From the NCBI RefSeq assembly GCF_900113125.1, contig NZ_FOOG01000001.1, positions 186,001-250,000 on the forward strand: a DNA stretch of 64,000 nt, given 5' to 3'. Of this stretch, positions 18,097-26,269 are shown one piece after another. Origin of the DNA: Halobacillus alkaliphilus. GTDB taxonomy: Bacteria > Bacillota > Bacilli > Bacillales > Halobacillaceae. How positions within the stretch are numbered: position 1 is the first letter of the stretch; every line of letters starts with the position of its first letter. The notes beneath the pieces were generated by a model. The model was not told the DNA's origin, ran no database searches, and saw nothing but the letters and a program-made list of their open reading frames with translations. Position numbers and translations under genes: made by a program.

Positions 18097-19080
18097 ATGG
18101 CAGTTATATCTTATATTCAGGCAGTAACGCAGGCTTTAAGAGAAGAAATGAAGCGAGATGATAAGGTTTTTGTGCTTGGAGAGGACGTCGGTAAGCGAGG
18201 CGGGGTCTTCCGTGCTACAGACGGGCTCTATGATGAGTTTGGAGAAGATCGCGTTCTTGATACACCGCTTGCTGAATCTGCAATCGCGGGAGTTGGAATT
18301 GGTGCGGCTATGTATGGCATGAGACCGGTAGCAGAAATGCAGTTCGCAGACTTCATAATGCCTGCAGTGAACCAGATTATTTCCGAAGCTGCTAAAACGC
18401 GCTATCGTTCTAATAACGATTGGAGTGTGCCGATGACTATTCGTGCTCCTTACGGAGGCGGTGTTCATGGGGCTCTCTATCATTCTCAATCTGTGGAAGC
18501 TGTCTTTGCAAATCAGCCAGGGTTAAAAATTGTAATGCCATCAACTCCATATGATGTGAAAGGGCTGTTGAAAGCTTCCATCCGTGATAATGACCCTGTT
18601 TTATTCTTTGAACACAAACGAGCTTACCGTCTGATTAAAGGAGAAGTTCCTGAAGAGGATTATACGCTACCTATTGGAAAAGCTGATGTTAAAAGAGAAG
18701 GATCAGATATTACCGTAATTACTTACGGTTTGTGCGTGCACTTTGCGCTGCAGGCGGCTGAAAAGTTAGCTGAAGAAGGAATTGACGCTCATATCCTTGA
18801 TTTAAGAACCGTCTATCCATTGGATCAGCAAGGTATTATTGAAGCCGCATCCAAAACAGGAAAGGTTCTTTTAGTTACAGAGGATAACAAAGAAGGCGGA
18901 ATTATATCCGAAGTATCAGCGATCATCAGTGAAAATTGCTTGTTTGATCTCGATGCCCCTGTCCAGCGTCTTGCTGGTCCAGACGTTCCGTCCATGCCTT
19001 ATGCACCGACAATGGAAAAGTTTTTCATGATGAATCCAGATAAAGTAGAAAAAGCAATGCGAGATCTCGCTGAATTTTAA
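18097..19080 (+). CDS. bkdAB: Branched-chain 2-oxo acid dehydrogenase E1 beta
   Basis: 327 aa, the usual length. Pairs with BkdAA in the heterotetrameric E1. The N-terminus has FVLGEDVGKRGGVF, then TPLAESAIAGVGIGAA, RAPYGGGVHGALYHSQ and the C-terminal transketolase domain VITYGLCVHFAL. AAGGAGGGGG precedes ATG 18097; 16 bases separate it from bkdAA. Its role follows from the operon and the family match. Confidence 0.95.
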   Translation: MAVISYIQAVTQALREEMKRDDKVFVLGEDVGKRGGVFRATDGLYDEFGEDRVLDTPLAESAIAGVGIGAAMYGMRPVAEMQFADFIMPAVNQIISEAAKTRYRSNNDWSVPMTIRAPYGGGVHGALYHSQSVEAVFANQPGLKIVMPSTPYDVKGLLKASIRDNDPVLFFEHKRAYRLIKGEVPEEDYTLPIGKADVKREGSDITVITYGLCVHFALQAAEKLAEEGIDAHILDLRTVYPLDQQGIIEAASKTGKVLLVTEDNKEGGIISEVSAIISENCLFDLDAPVQRLAGPDVPSMPYAPTMEKFFMMNPDKVEKAMRDLAEF

Positions 19081-19096
19081 TTAAGGAGGAGTTCGT

Positions 19097-20416
19097 GTGG
19101 GCGTAGAAAAAATCAATATGCCTCAGCTTGGGGAAAGTGTCACAGAAGGTACGATCAGTACATGGCTGGTTGAGCCTGGTGATCAAGTAAATAAATATGA
19201 CCCAATAGCTGAAGTTATGACTGATAAAGTGAACGCAGAAGTACCATCTTCCTTCACAGGCGTAATAAAAGAACTTGTAGCGGAAGAAGGGGAGACCCTG
19301 GCCGTTGGTGATTTAATGTGTCATATAGAGGTAGAAGGCTCAACTTCTGAAGACAAGCCGGAGAAATCTAAAGTAGAAGAAACGCCGGTCCAGCAAGAAA
19401 AGAAACCTGAAGAGAAGAAAACGACTACTTCTCAAAAATCCGCGCAGACTAAACAGGATAAAGGAAATAAAAAGCGCTACTCTCCTGCAGTAATGACCCT
19501 TGCTCAAGACCATGAAATTGATTTAAATCAAATTGAAGGGTCAGGCCGCGGAGGGCGGATTACGCGTAAAGACATTGAGAAAATTATTGAAAGTGGAGAG
19601 ATTCCACAAGCCGAGAAAGATTCGGAGGAAAATGCACAGCCTTCCGCTCAACCCGCCGCTGCTTCTTCTGAAAAACAAGCATCAGCTGCTGCCGCTTCCA
19701 ATGTTCAAGCAGGTGAAGGGGATATTGAAATCCCTGTGAACGGTGTTCGTAAAGCGATTGCTGCCAACATGGTGAAATCTAAAACTGAAATTCCACATGC
19801 GTGGATGATGGTAGAAGTAGATGTTACTAATCTGGTGGAATTTAGGAATGCAAAGAAAAAACAATTTAAAGAAAAAGAAGGATTTAGCTTAACCTATTTT
19901 GCTTTCTTTGTAAAAGCTGTAGCACAAGCTTTAAAAGAATACCCGCAGTTAAACAGCACCTGGGGCGGAGACAAGATCATCCAGCGAAAAGCCATTAACT
20001 TAAATATTGCTGTGGCTAAAGAAGATCAACTATTTGTACCCGTTATCCGTGATGCTGATGAAAAGAGCATTAAAGGAATTGCCAAAGATATTACTGATCT
20101 AGCTGGTAAAGCAAGAGATGGTAAGTTAACTTCTAAAGATATGGAAGGTGGCACATTTACCGTCAATAACACTGGGTCCTTTGGTTCTGTACAATCTATG
20201 GGGGTTATTAACCATCCGCAGTCAGCTATTCTTCAGGTGGAATCCATCGTGAAAAGACCTGTATATCAGAATGGCATGTTCGGGGCTCGTGATATGGTAA
20301 ATCTCTGTCTCTCCTTAGACCACAGGGTATTGGACGGGCTGGTTGCAGGTAATTTCCTGGCACGTGTTAAGGAGATTCTAGAAAAAATGTCTGAAGATAA
20401 TACTTCGGTCTATTAA
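19097..20416 (+). CDS. bkdB: Branched-chain 2-oxo acid dehydrogenase E2 (lipoyl acyltransferase)
   Basis: 439 aa. N-terminal lipoyl domain (about 1-80) with the modified lysine in EVMTDKVNAEVPS; a charged and then Ala/Ser/Gln-rich linker; the E1/E3-binding domain beginning KRYSPAVMTLAQDHEIDL; a second Ala-rich linker; and the C-terminal catalytic acyltransferase domain ending with SLDHRVLDG. The start is GTG 19097 with AAGGAGGA at 19083-19090. Last gene of the operon; a weak hairpin follows. Confidence 0.95.
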   Translation: MGVEKINMPQLGESVTEGTISTWLVEPGDQVNKYDPIAEVMTDKVNAEVPSSFTGVIKELVAEEGETLAVGDLMCHIEVEGSTSEDKPEKSKVEETPVQQEKKPEEKKTTTSQKSAQTKQDKGNKKRYSPAVMTLAQDHEIDLNQIEGSGRGGRITRKDIEKIIESGEIPQAEKDSEENAQPSAQPAAASSEKQASAAAASNVQAGEGDIEIPVNGVRKAIAANMVKSKTEIPHAWMMVEVDVTNLVEFRNAKKKQFKEKEGFSLTYFAFFVKAVAQALKEYPQLNSTWGGDKIIQRKAINLNIAVAKEDQLFVPVIRDADEKSIKGIAKDITDLAGKARDGKLTSKDMEGGTFTVNNTGSFGSVQSMGVINHPQSAILQVESIVKRPVYQNGMFGARDMVNLCLSLDHRVLDGLVAGNFLARVKEILEKMSEDNTSVY

Positions 20417-20422
20417 TAATAA

Positions 20423-20462
20423 GAAAGCTGTTCCTAAGTGTTTATCTGGGAGCAGCTTTCAT
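20423..20462 (+). terminator. Possible terminator after bkdB
   Basis: GAAAGCTGTTCC (20423-20434) pairs with GGGAGCAGCTTTC (20448-20460), but only ATCGTATAT follows, with no T-run. It may be a weak or processing structure. Confidence 0.5.
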
Positions 20463-20564
20463 CGTATATCCGCACAACCTTTGGTCGGGTTAGCTCAATT
20501 GGATTGAAAGACGATGAATATCTTGGTAAAATGACTCTAGTACTTAATAAAGGAGCCATGCTAC

Positions 20565-20996
20565 ATGGATTTTAATATTTTCATGAACGACGTTGTAACT
20601 CAAGCGCGCGATGAGATCAAACAAGCGGGTTACAGCGAATTAACAACCCCTGAAGAAGTTGATGAGGCTTTAAATAAAGAAGGCACAACACTAGTTATGA
20701 TTAATTCTGTTTGTGGTTGTGCTGGAGGTATTGCTCGTCCGGCAGCAGCTCATGCCATTCACTATGATAAACGACCGGACCAGCTGGTTACTGTATTTGC
20801 AGGTCAGGACCGGGAAGCTACCAACCGTGCAAGAGAATATTTTGAAGGTTATCCTCCATCCTCACCTTCGTTTGCACTATTAAAAGATGGAAAAATCCAG
20901 ACAATGGTCGAACGTCATGATATCGAAGGTTTTGAGCCAATGGAAGTCATCGGTAAGCTTCAGCGCAGCTTTGATGAGTATTGTGAAGAAGTATAA
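20565..20996 (+). CDS. brxB: Bacilliredoxin BrxB (YqiW)
   Basis: 143 aa thioredoxin-fold protein that removes bacillithiol from mixed disulfides. The active-site CGC motif is at residues 50-52 ([14 protein letters not shown]). The C-terminal part has [16 protein letters not shown] and [12 protein letters not shown] ribosome site AAAGGAGCC precedes ATG 20565. It follows bkdB, as yqiW does in B. subtilis, but it has its own spacer, so it is probably separately transcribed; a strong terminator follows. Confidence 0.93.
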   Translation: MDFNIFMNDVVTQARDEIKQAGYSELTTPEEVDEALNKEGTTLVMINSVCGCAGGIARPAAAHAIHYDKRPDQLVTVFAGQDREATNRAREYFEGYPPSSPSFALLKDGKIQTMVERHDIEGFEPMEVIGKLQRSFDEYCEEV

Positions 20997-21006
20997 TCAT
21001 ACGTTT

Positions 21007-21040
21007 AAGGGATCTTTGTACTTACAAAGGTCCTTTTTTT
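21007..21040 (+). terminator. Intrinsic terminator after brxB
   Basis: AAGGGATCTTTG pairs with CAAAGGTCCTT around TACTTA, followed by seven T residues. Confidence 0.9.
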
Positions 21041-21064
21041 GATATAAGGATTTTAAACCTCCGT

Positions 21065-21807
21065 GTTGAAGCTTCCTCGAGATGAGGTCTCCAGAGGTCT
21101 CATTATCATGTTTATCCCGCTCTTACGCTTCTATAAGTACTAAGCATAAATCAGGGAATACAGGGAGAGCATTCCGGCTCAAGCACCTAACGTCTAGTGA
21201 GACTTCCCTCACTTCTGTGCGATAAGGCATAGAATCTCTCCGCTCTTCGTGGTTCCTTTGTCTCGGCCAGCATCAGGTTGGTTTCAGTTGCTAGCTCTCG
21301 AGCTCTTAAGTCTAACCACGATAGGGAGAAGGGTACTTCCTTTTATGGGTGTTCTTAAGCTTGTCGAGGCCGAGCAAGGCACCTTCACATTTGAACGTCC
21401 AGTCCATACATCGCTGACCAAGGTGCTTCTGCTTTTAAGCTATGAGTCTACATCGTTCCCCTCGGGACCTTGCGATATGTGGATGTGTGATACGCCCTGG
21501 TTTATGGTGGAGGGGAACCTTTAATAACGGTGAATTTCTAGCGTGTCCACGTGGGTAAATTCCGCTATAGAAGCTTTTAATGCAGATTAAGAAGTCCCCC
21601 GCCGCCTATAGAATGGTCCGTTTATCAGGTATCGCTGAGGTGGCAAAGGAAACGACGAGAGCCCCGTGGGAGAAGGAACTAGGAGACTTCGCAGCGAGTT
21701 ATAGCGACCAAGGAGAATCGCCGTTCCCCACAGGAAAGCGAGTTGTTTCCAAATCAGGCCTTATCTATTTTTATCAATCGAACCGAGTTATCTCGGAACT
21801 GAGTCTT
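21065..21807 (+). repeat. Decayed intergenic element, copy 1 (about 740 bp)
   Basis: No credible gene lies here. The left edge reads GTTGAAG(N5)TCGAGAT (21065-21083) and the right edge TCTCGGAACTGAGTCTT (21791-21807); the same edges bound a second intergenic element at 30870-31193, whose right edge matches 16 of 17 bases. The two edges are partly inverted repeats of one another. The interior is packed with hairpins, for example CGTGGTT/AACCACG (21248/21314) and GTTCCCCTC/GAGGGGAAC (21455/21510), and encloses the 103-bp hairpin unit at 21648-21750. This looks like a non-autonomous mobile element or nested repeat; no transposase is seen. Element status is an inference. Confidence 0.6.
21648..21750. 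repeat. About 103-bp imperfect-hairpin repeat of the Bacillaceae intergenic type
   Basis: Ends are complementary: GGAAACGACGAG then GCCCCGTGGG on the left, and TTCCCCACAGG then GCGAGTTGTTTCC on the right. The middle has AGGAGACTTCGCAGCGA and GGAGAATCGCCG. In form it resembles the short GC-rich repeat scattered between genes in many Bacillaceae genomes, here somewhat degraded. The resemblance is from memory of the family and was not searched. Confidence 0.55.
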
Positions 21808-21884
21808 ACCGATAACGGATCTATAACGTAATAAGCTTTTTATAAAAAAATCAAAAATTATGAGTAACGAGGTGAAAAGAAGAT

Positions 21885-22823
21885 TTGAAGGTCGGCTATC
21901 GTACGATAAAAACAGCTCTTGGCACGCCAATCGCCATTTGGATTGCACAGCTGCTACAGCTCGAGAACTTTGTTTCAGCGGGAATATTAACCATTCTTTG
22001 TATTCAAATCACCCGAAAGCGATCTTTTCTAACTTCCTGGTATCGCTTTTCTGCCTGCTTGATAGCCATGGGATTTTCCTATATTTTCTTTGAGCTTCTC
22101 GTTGGTTTTAACCCAATTGCTATTGGTTTGATGCTTTTTGCATTTATTCCCGTGACTGTACGGTTAAAGTTAACACAGGGAATCGTCACCAGTTCGGTTA
22201 TCATTCTCCACTTGTATATCTCCGGTGATATCGGATGGAGTATTATTTGGAACGAAATCGTTTTAATTACTGTAGGTATTGGTACAGCTCTACTATTAAA
22301 TTTATATATGCCAAGTTTAGAGAATAAACTAGAGGATTACCAAAAGAGAGTGGAAGAAAATTTCCGGGTTATCCTTAAAGAAATTGCTACTTACTTAAGA
22401 GAAGGCAGGGATTCCTGGACAGGAAAAGAAATGGCTGAAACGGAGGAGATCCTGGAAAAAGCTACTTCACTCGCTTTTCGAGATGTAGAAAATCATCTTT
22501 TGCGGATTCATAATCGGCATTATCATTATTTTCACATGAGGACAAAGCAATTCGATTTATTACAGCGAATGCTGCCCCTGGTTAGTCGTATTACGCCTCC
22601 GTCCAAACACGGTGGTAGAATTGCCGATTTCTTTGATGAACTATCCGAGGCTGTCCATCCTGGAAATACAGCTGTACTATTTCTGCATCAGTTAAACGAT
22701 ATGAAAGAAGAATTCCGAGAGGACGAGCTTCCCGAAACGAGAGAAGAATTTGAAGCTCGTGCTAGTCTCTTTCACCTATTACATGAAATTGAACAATATT
22801 TAATTTTTAAGAGCTCTTTTTAG
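21885..22823 (+). CDS. FUSC/aromatic acid exporter family membrane protein (YqjA-like)
   Basis: 312 aa. The N-terminal 145 residues are hydrophobic with five to six membrane helices (starting IKTALGTPIAIWIAQLL), and the C-terminal 165 residues are soluble and helical (LEDYQKRVEENFRVILKE ...), the layout of the aromatic acid exporter family ArAE_1/FUSC. Substrate is unknown. The start is TTG 21885 with GAGGTG at 21870-21875. It sits where yqjA lies in B. subtilis, between yqiW and the yqjC-D-E genes, but an intergenic element has been added in front of it, so its original promoter may have been displaced. Confidence 0.82.
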   Translation: MKVGYRTIKTALGTPIAIWIAQLLQLENFVSAGILTILCIQITRKRSFLTSWYRFSACLIAMGFSYIFFELLVGFNPIAIGLMLFAFIPVTVRLKLTQGIVTSSVIILHLYISGDIGWSIIWNEIVLITVGIGTALLLNLYMPSLENKLEDYQKRVEENFRVILKEIATYLREGRDSWTGKEMAETEEILEKATSLAFRDVENHLLRIHNRHYHYFHMRTKQFDLLQRMLPLVSRITPPSKHGGRIADFFDELSEAVHPGNTAVLFLHQLNDMKEEFREDELPETREEFEARASLFHLLHEIEQYLIFKSSF

Positions 22824-22879
22824 TATATGTATAACGCTCATTAGCAGGGGAAAACTTGAACTAAAAGAGGATGAGACTT

Positions 22880-23401
22880 ATGCATTTGACGATAGTAGTC
22901 ATGATGATGTTCCTCCCATTGCTCCCGCCGCAAGTCAATGAAGAACCGGTGATCATAGTTAATAAAGCAACACATGAACTTTCTGTCTTTGAGGAAGGGA
23001 ATGAGGTGTTTAATGCCTCGGCCGCCATAGGCAAAACTTCCGAATTAACCCCGGAAGGTCAATTTCATGTCAAAGTTAAAGCTAAAGAACCTTACTACCG
23101 GAAAAAGAATATTCCCGGTGGAACTCTCGAAAACCCTCTGGGGACCCGTTGGATTGGATTTGATGCTCGTGGTACCGATGGAAGAATATATGGAATACAT
23201 GGTACCAACCGGCCTGAATCAATAGGTAAGTCAGTATCGGCTGGCTGCATCCGACTTCAAAATAAAGATGTAGAAAAACTGTTTGACATAATCTCCTTAG
23301 AATCCGAAGTGGTCATTGTTAAAAGCAATAACGAAATGAAAAGCATTTATGACTCTTGGATAAGAGATGGATTGAACAGGCTGCTTAACCCTGCCACATA
23401 A
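22880..23401 (+). CDS. Secreted L,D-transpeptidase (YkuD domain)
   Basis: 173 aa. A short hydrophobic N-terminus (TIVVMMMFLPLLPP) looks like a signal peptide; nearly all of the rest is one YkuD catalytic domain. The active site reads IYGIHGTNRPESIGKSVSAG followed by CIRL, giving the catalytic His and Cys. Such enzymes make 3-3 crosslinks or otherwise modify peptidoglycan; no LysM or other wall-binding domain is present. ATG 22880 is preferred because AGAGG lies ten bases upstream; the in-frame ATG at 22871 lies next to it. A strong terminator follows directly. Confidence 0.88.
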   Translation: MHLTIVVMMMFLPLLPPQVNEEPVIIVNKATHELSVFEEGNEVFNASAAIGKTSELTPEGQFHVKVKAKEPYYRKKNIPGGTLENPLGTRWIGFDARGTDGRIYGIHGTNRPESIGKSVSAGCIRLQNKDVEKLFDIISLESEVVIVKSNNEMKSIYDSWIRDGLNRLLNPAT

Positions 23402-23443
23402 AAAAACTGCCGGAAGCCTGACTAGGCTTCCGGCAGTTTTTTT
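23401..23443. terminator. Bidirectional terminator between ldt and the Prli42-like gene
   Basis: A perfect 19-base-arm hairpin, AAAAAACTGCCGGAAGCCT with its complement, has A-run on one side and T-run on the other and serves both convergent genes. Confidence 0.93.
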
Positions 23444-23460
23444 ATAGTTTTCTGTAAACG

Positions 23461-23601
23461 TTATAAGAAAAATGAAGCACCAGCTAAGAGAGTCGACAGA
23501 ACCATAGAAAGGATCATCAAATAGATTACGGCTTTCGTACGCTTTTCTCGCTTGGATTTCTTCTTTTTCGTTGGTTGATGCTGCTTGTTGTTTGCTGCCA
23601 A
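23461..23601 (-). CDS. Prli42-like stressosome-anchoring miniprotein
   Basis: A 46-residue ORF on the minus strand. TTG 23601 is preceded by a perfect AAGGAGG (complement of 23611-23617) at nine bases. The product has a long basic N-terminus (QPTKKKKSKREKRTK) and then a single membrane helix YLMILSMVLSTLLAGASFFL that ends the protein. The pattern of basic head plus YLMxIxMxxSTLLAGxSxxL tail is that of Prli42, the membrane miniprotein that anchors the stressosome in Listeria and occurs in Bacillaceae. The N-terminus is longer than in the usual roughly 30-residue form. It was found by eye on motif and ribosome site. Confidence 0.78.
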   Translation of the reverse strand: MAANNKQHQPTKKKKSKREKRTKAVIYLMILSMVLSTLLAGASFFL

Positions 23602-23717
23602 GGTTTTTAACCTCCTTCTTGCTCCATCCTATCAAACATTCTATCGAAAAACATTCATTTGGACAAGGGCAGGAAATCAATTACAATATAAATGAGAATT
23701 TTACTAATTTTTAGGTA

Positions 23718-23731
23718 GGTAAGCGCTTCAT
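23718..23731 (+). promoter_or_regulatory. Candidate CcpA cre site upstream of the mutase operon
   Basis: GGTAAGCGCTTCAT has the palindromic core TAAGCGCTT of catabolite-responsive elements. It lies directly before a plausible extended -10 TGGTATGCT (23736-23744), so it would overlap the promoter. Repression by glucose is inferred. Confidence 0.5.
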
Positions 23732-23779
23732 TTCTGGTATGCTAGAGAGGGACTTACTGATAAGAGGAGGCATTTTAAT

Positions 23780-25435
23780 ATGACCCGTTCATCCAACTAT
23801 GACCATTCTAAACAAGCCTGGGAAAAAGATGTCGAAAAAACAACGGCACGATTCCCGGAACGTAAATCGTCATTTATAACAAGTTCTGAATTACCGATCA
23901 ACCGTTTATATGAACCGGCTCAAAGTGAGGAGCAATACATAGAGGAAATTGGCTTTCCCGGTCAGTACCCTTATACAAGGGGAATTCAGCCTACGATGTA
24001 CCGAAGCCGTTACTGGACCATGCGTCAATATGCAGGGTTTGGTTCAGCCGAAGAAACAAATGAGCGTTTCCGATACTTACTGAAGCAGGGACAGACGGGT
24101 TTGTCAGTTGCTTTTGATCTTCCTACACAAATAGGGTATGACTCTGATGATCCAATGGCAGAGGGAGAAGTAGGCAAAGTAGGTGTAGCCATTGATTCTC
24201 TTCATGATATGGAACAACTCTTCCATGAGATTCCACTGGATCAAGTCAGCACATCGATGACGATTAATGCACCAGCTTCTATTTTGCTTGCCATGTACAT
24301 TGCCGTAGGGGAAAAACAGGGGGTAAAACCGGAGAAGCTTACTGGTACTATTCAAAATGACATTCTAAAAGAATATATCGCAAGAGGAACGTATATTTAT
24401 CCGCCAAAACCTTCGATGAGATTAATCACTGACATTTTTGCTTATTGTGAAACCCATTTGCCTAAGTTTAATACCATAAGTATTTCAGGGTATCACATAC
24501 GGGAAGCGGGTTCTACAGCAGTCCAGGAGGTGGCCTTTACACTTGCTAATGGAATGGCTTATGTAGATGCGGCTATTGAAGCAGGCCTGGAAGTGGATCA
24601 GTTTGCACCGAGGCTGGCGTTCTTCTTCAACGCTCATAATCAATTTTTTGAAGAAGCAGCTAAATTCAGGGCAGCGCGAAGAATGTGGGCCAAGATTATG
24701 AAAGAGCATTACGGGGCGGAGAACCCTAAAAGCTGGAAGCTTCGGTTCCATACGCAGACAGGCGGAAGTACTCTGACTGCCCAACAGCCGGATAATAATA
24801 TTGTTCGTGTTACTTTGCAAGCGCTTGCTGCTGTTATGGGAGGAACCCAGAGTTTGCATACTAACTCAAGAGATGAAGCTCTTGCGCTTCCCACAGAAGA
24901 TTCAGCAAGGATTGCATTAAGAACCCAGCAGATTATAGCAAATGAGAGCGGGGTTGCTGATACGATCGACCCTCTTGGAGGCTCTTATTACGTCGAAGCA
25001 CTTACAGATCAAATTGAAAATGAAGCTAACGAATACATTGAACGTATAAAGAAATTGGGTGGAGCTGTTCAGGCTGTCGAGGAAGGTTATATGCAGCGTG
25101 AAATTCATAAAGCTGCTTATGATGCTCAAAAAAGACTGGAGGCCAATGAAGATATTGTAGTAGGGCTCAATGAATATCAATTAGATGAAGAAATTCATCA
25201 GGATTTATTGAGGGTAGATGAAGCTCTTGAAAAAGCGCAAATTGATAAAACCCAGCACGTTAGAAATACGAGGGATGATTCTCATGTGGAAACCTGCTTG
25301 GAAGAGCTGCGCAACGCAGCCCGCTCAAATGAAAATGTTATGCCTTTTATTGTCGAAGCGGTTAAAGCTTATGCGACAGTTGGGGAAATCGCAAACGTAA
25401 TGCGTGATGAATTTGGTGAATACACAGGGATGTAG
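23780..25435 (+). CDS. Methylmalonyl-CoA mutase, catalytic subunit lacking the B12 domain
   Basis: 551 aa TIM-barrel part of an acyl-CoA mutase. Recognisable segments are [52 protein letters not shown] and [12 protein letters not shown]. The Tyr in QPTMYR and the Arg in [12 protein letters not shown] correspond to residues that distinguish methylmalonyl-CoA mutase from isobutyryl-CoA mutase (Phe and Gln there), so methylmalonyl-CoA is the likely substrate. The protein ends before the cobalamin-binding domain, which is encoded by the next gene. AGAGGAGG precedes ATG 23780. No MeaB-type GTPase chaperone is encoded in the cluster. Confidence 0.9.
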   Translation: MTRSSNYDHSKQAWEKDVEKTTARFPERKSSFITSSELPINRLYEPAQSEEQYIEEIGFPGQYPYTRGIQPTMYRSRYWTMRQYAGFGSAEETNERFRYLLKQGQTGLSVAFDLPTQIGYDSDDPMAEGEVGKVGVAIDSLHDMEQLFHEIPLDQVSTSMTINAPASILLAMYIAVGEKQGVKPEKLTGTIQNDILKEYIARGTYIYPPKPSMRLITDIFAYCETHLPKFNTISISGYHIREAGSTAVQEVAFTLANGMAYVDAAIEAGLEVDQFAPRLAFFFNAHNQFFEEAAKFRAARRMWAKIMKEHYGAENPKSWKLRFHTQTGGSTLTAQQPDNNIVRVTLQALAAVMGGTQSLHTNSRDEALALPTEDSARIALRTQQIIANESGVADTIDPLGGSYYVEALTDQIENEANEYIERIKKLGGAVQAVEEGYMQREIHKAAYDAQKRLEANEDIVVGLNEYQLDEEIHQDLLRVDEALEKAQIDKTQHVRNTRDDSHVETCLEELRNAARSNENVMPFIVEAVKAYATVGEIANVMRDEFGEYTGM

Positions 25436-25450
25436 GAAAGGATGATGGTG

Positions 25451-26263
25451 ATGAAGCCAATACGAGTTTTGATAGCAAAACCTGGTCTCGATGGCCATGA
25501 CCGGGGTGCATTAATTATTGCCCAGGCGTTAAGAGATCACGGAATGGAAGTTATTTATACAGGTCTACGGCAGTCTGCAGTACAAATTGCAAGAGCTGCT
25601 ATACAAGAAGATGTGGATGTTATTGGTCTATCTTCCCTGTCAGGAGCTCATAAGTCTTTATTTCCTAAGGTAGTTGAGGCATTAAAAGAGCAGGAAGCAG
25701 CTGACATCCCTGTCATAGGAGGCGGGGTTATTCCTGCTGAGGATATTCCGTATCTCGAATCTAAAGGGGTGGCCAAGATATTTACCAGTGGCTCTCCTAC
25801 CGATGCTATTGCCGTGTATATTAAGCAATTGATTCATAAAGAAACAGTACAGACACCAAATAAGATTGCTCATATCGGAATAGCCGTAGAAAGTATTGAC
25901 ATGACGCTTCCATTTTATCAGCATACTCTCGGTCTTGAGCTTGAATCTGTTGAAGAAGTAGATTCCGAGCAAGTAAGAGTCGCCTTTTTAAACATCGGTG
26001 AAACCAGAATTGAATTACTTGAGCCTCTTAGTGACCAGTCAGCTATACAATCGTTTTTGACCAAAAGAGGTGAAGGAATACATCACATTGCTTTGGAAGT
26101 CAATGATATTCATACTCGTCTGGAACAATATAAGCAGCAGGGTATCCCTTTGATTCATGAAGAACCAAAATTAGGAGCTCATGAAAGCCAAATTGCTTTT
26201 CTACATCCAAAAGCCGCCAGCGGCGTTCTTTATGAGCTATGTCAACCAAAGTTGGAGGAGTGA
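25451..26263 (+). CDS. Fusion of mutase B12-binding domain with methylmalonyl-CoA epimerase
   Basis: 270 aa in two parts. Residues about 1-130 are the cobalamin-binding domain, with the DxHxxG motif as GLDGHDRGA (His16 the cobalt ligand), IGLSSLSGAH and VIGGGVIP. After a short linker (HKETVQTPN), residues about 138-268 form a VOC domain: HIGIAVESIDMTLPFYQHTL, GIHHIALEVNDI and VLYELCQP, keeping the His and Glu metal ligands of methylmalonyl-CoA epimerase. One polypeptide therefore carries half of the mutase and the enzyme that supplies its R-isomer. ATG 25451 is chosen for spacing from AGGAAAGG (25434-25441); ATG 25442 is too close. Confidence 0.9.
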   Translation: MKPIRVLIAKPGLDGHDRGALIIAQALRDHGMEVIYTGLRQSAVQIARAAIQEDVDVIGLSSLSGAHKSLFPKVVEALKEQEAADIPVIGGGVIPAEDIPYLESKGVAKIFTSGSPTDAIAVYIKQLIHKETVQTPNKIAHIGIAVESIDMTLPFYQHTLGLELESVEEVDSEQVRVAFLNIGETRIELLEPLSDQSAIQSFLTKRGEGIHHIALEVNDIHTRLEQYKQQGIPLIHEEPKLGAHESQIAFLHPKAASGVLYELCQPKLEE

Positions 26264-26269
26264 TCAGCT

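Noticed and set aside
21249-21831. Two open frames (21249-21524 and 21580-21831) as genes
   Set aside because: They lie in the hairpin-rich element, have no ribosome sites, and their translations match no family and reflect repeat composition.
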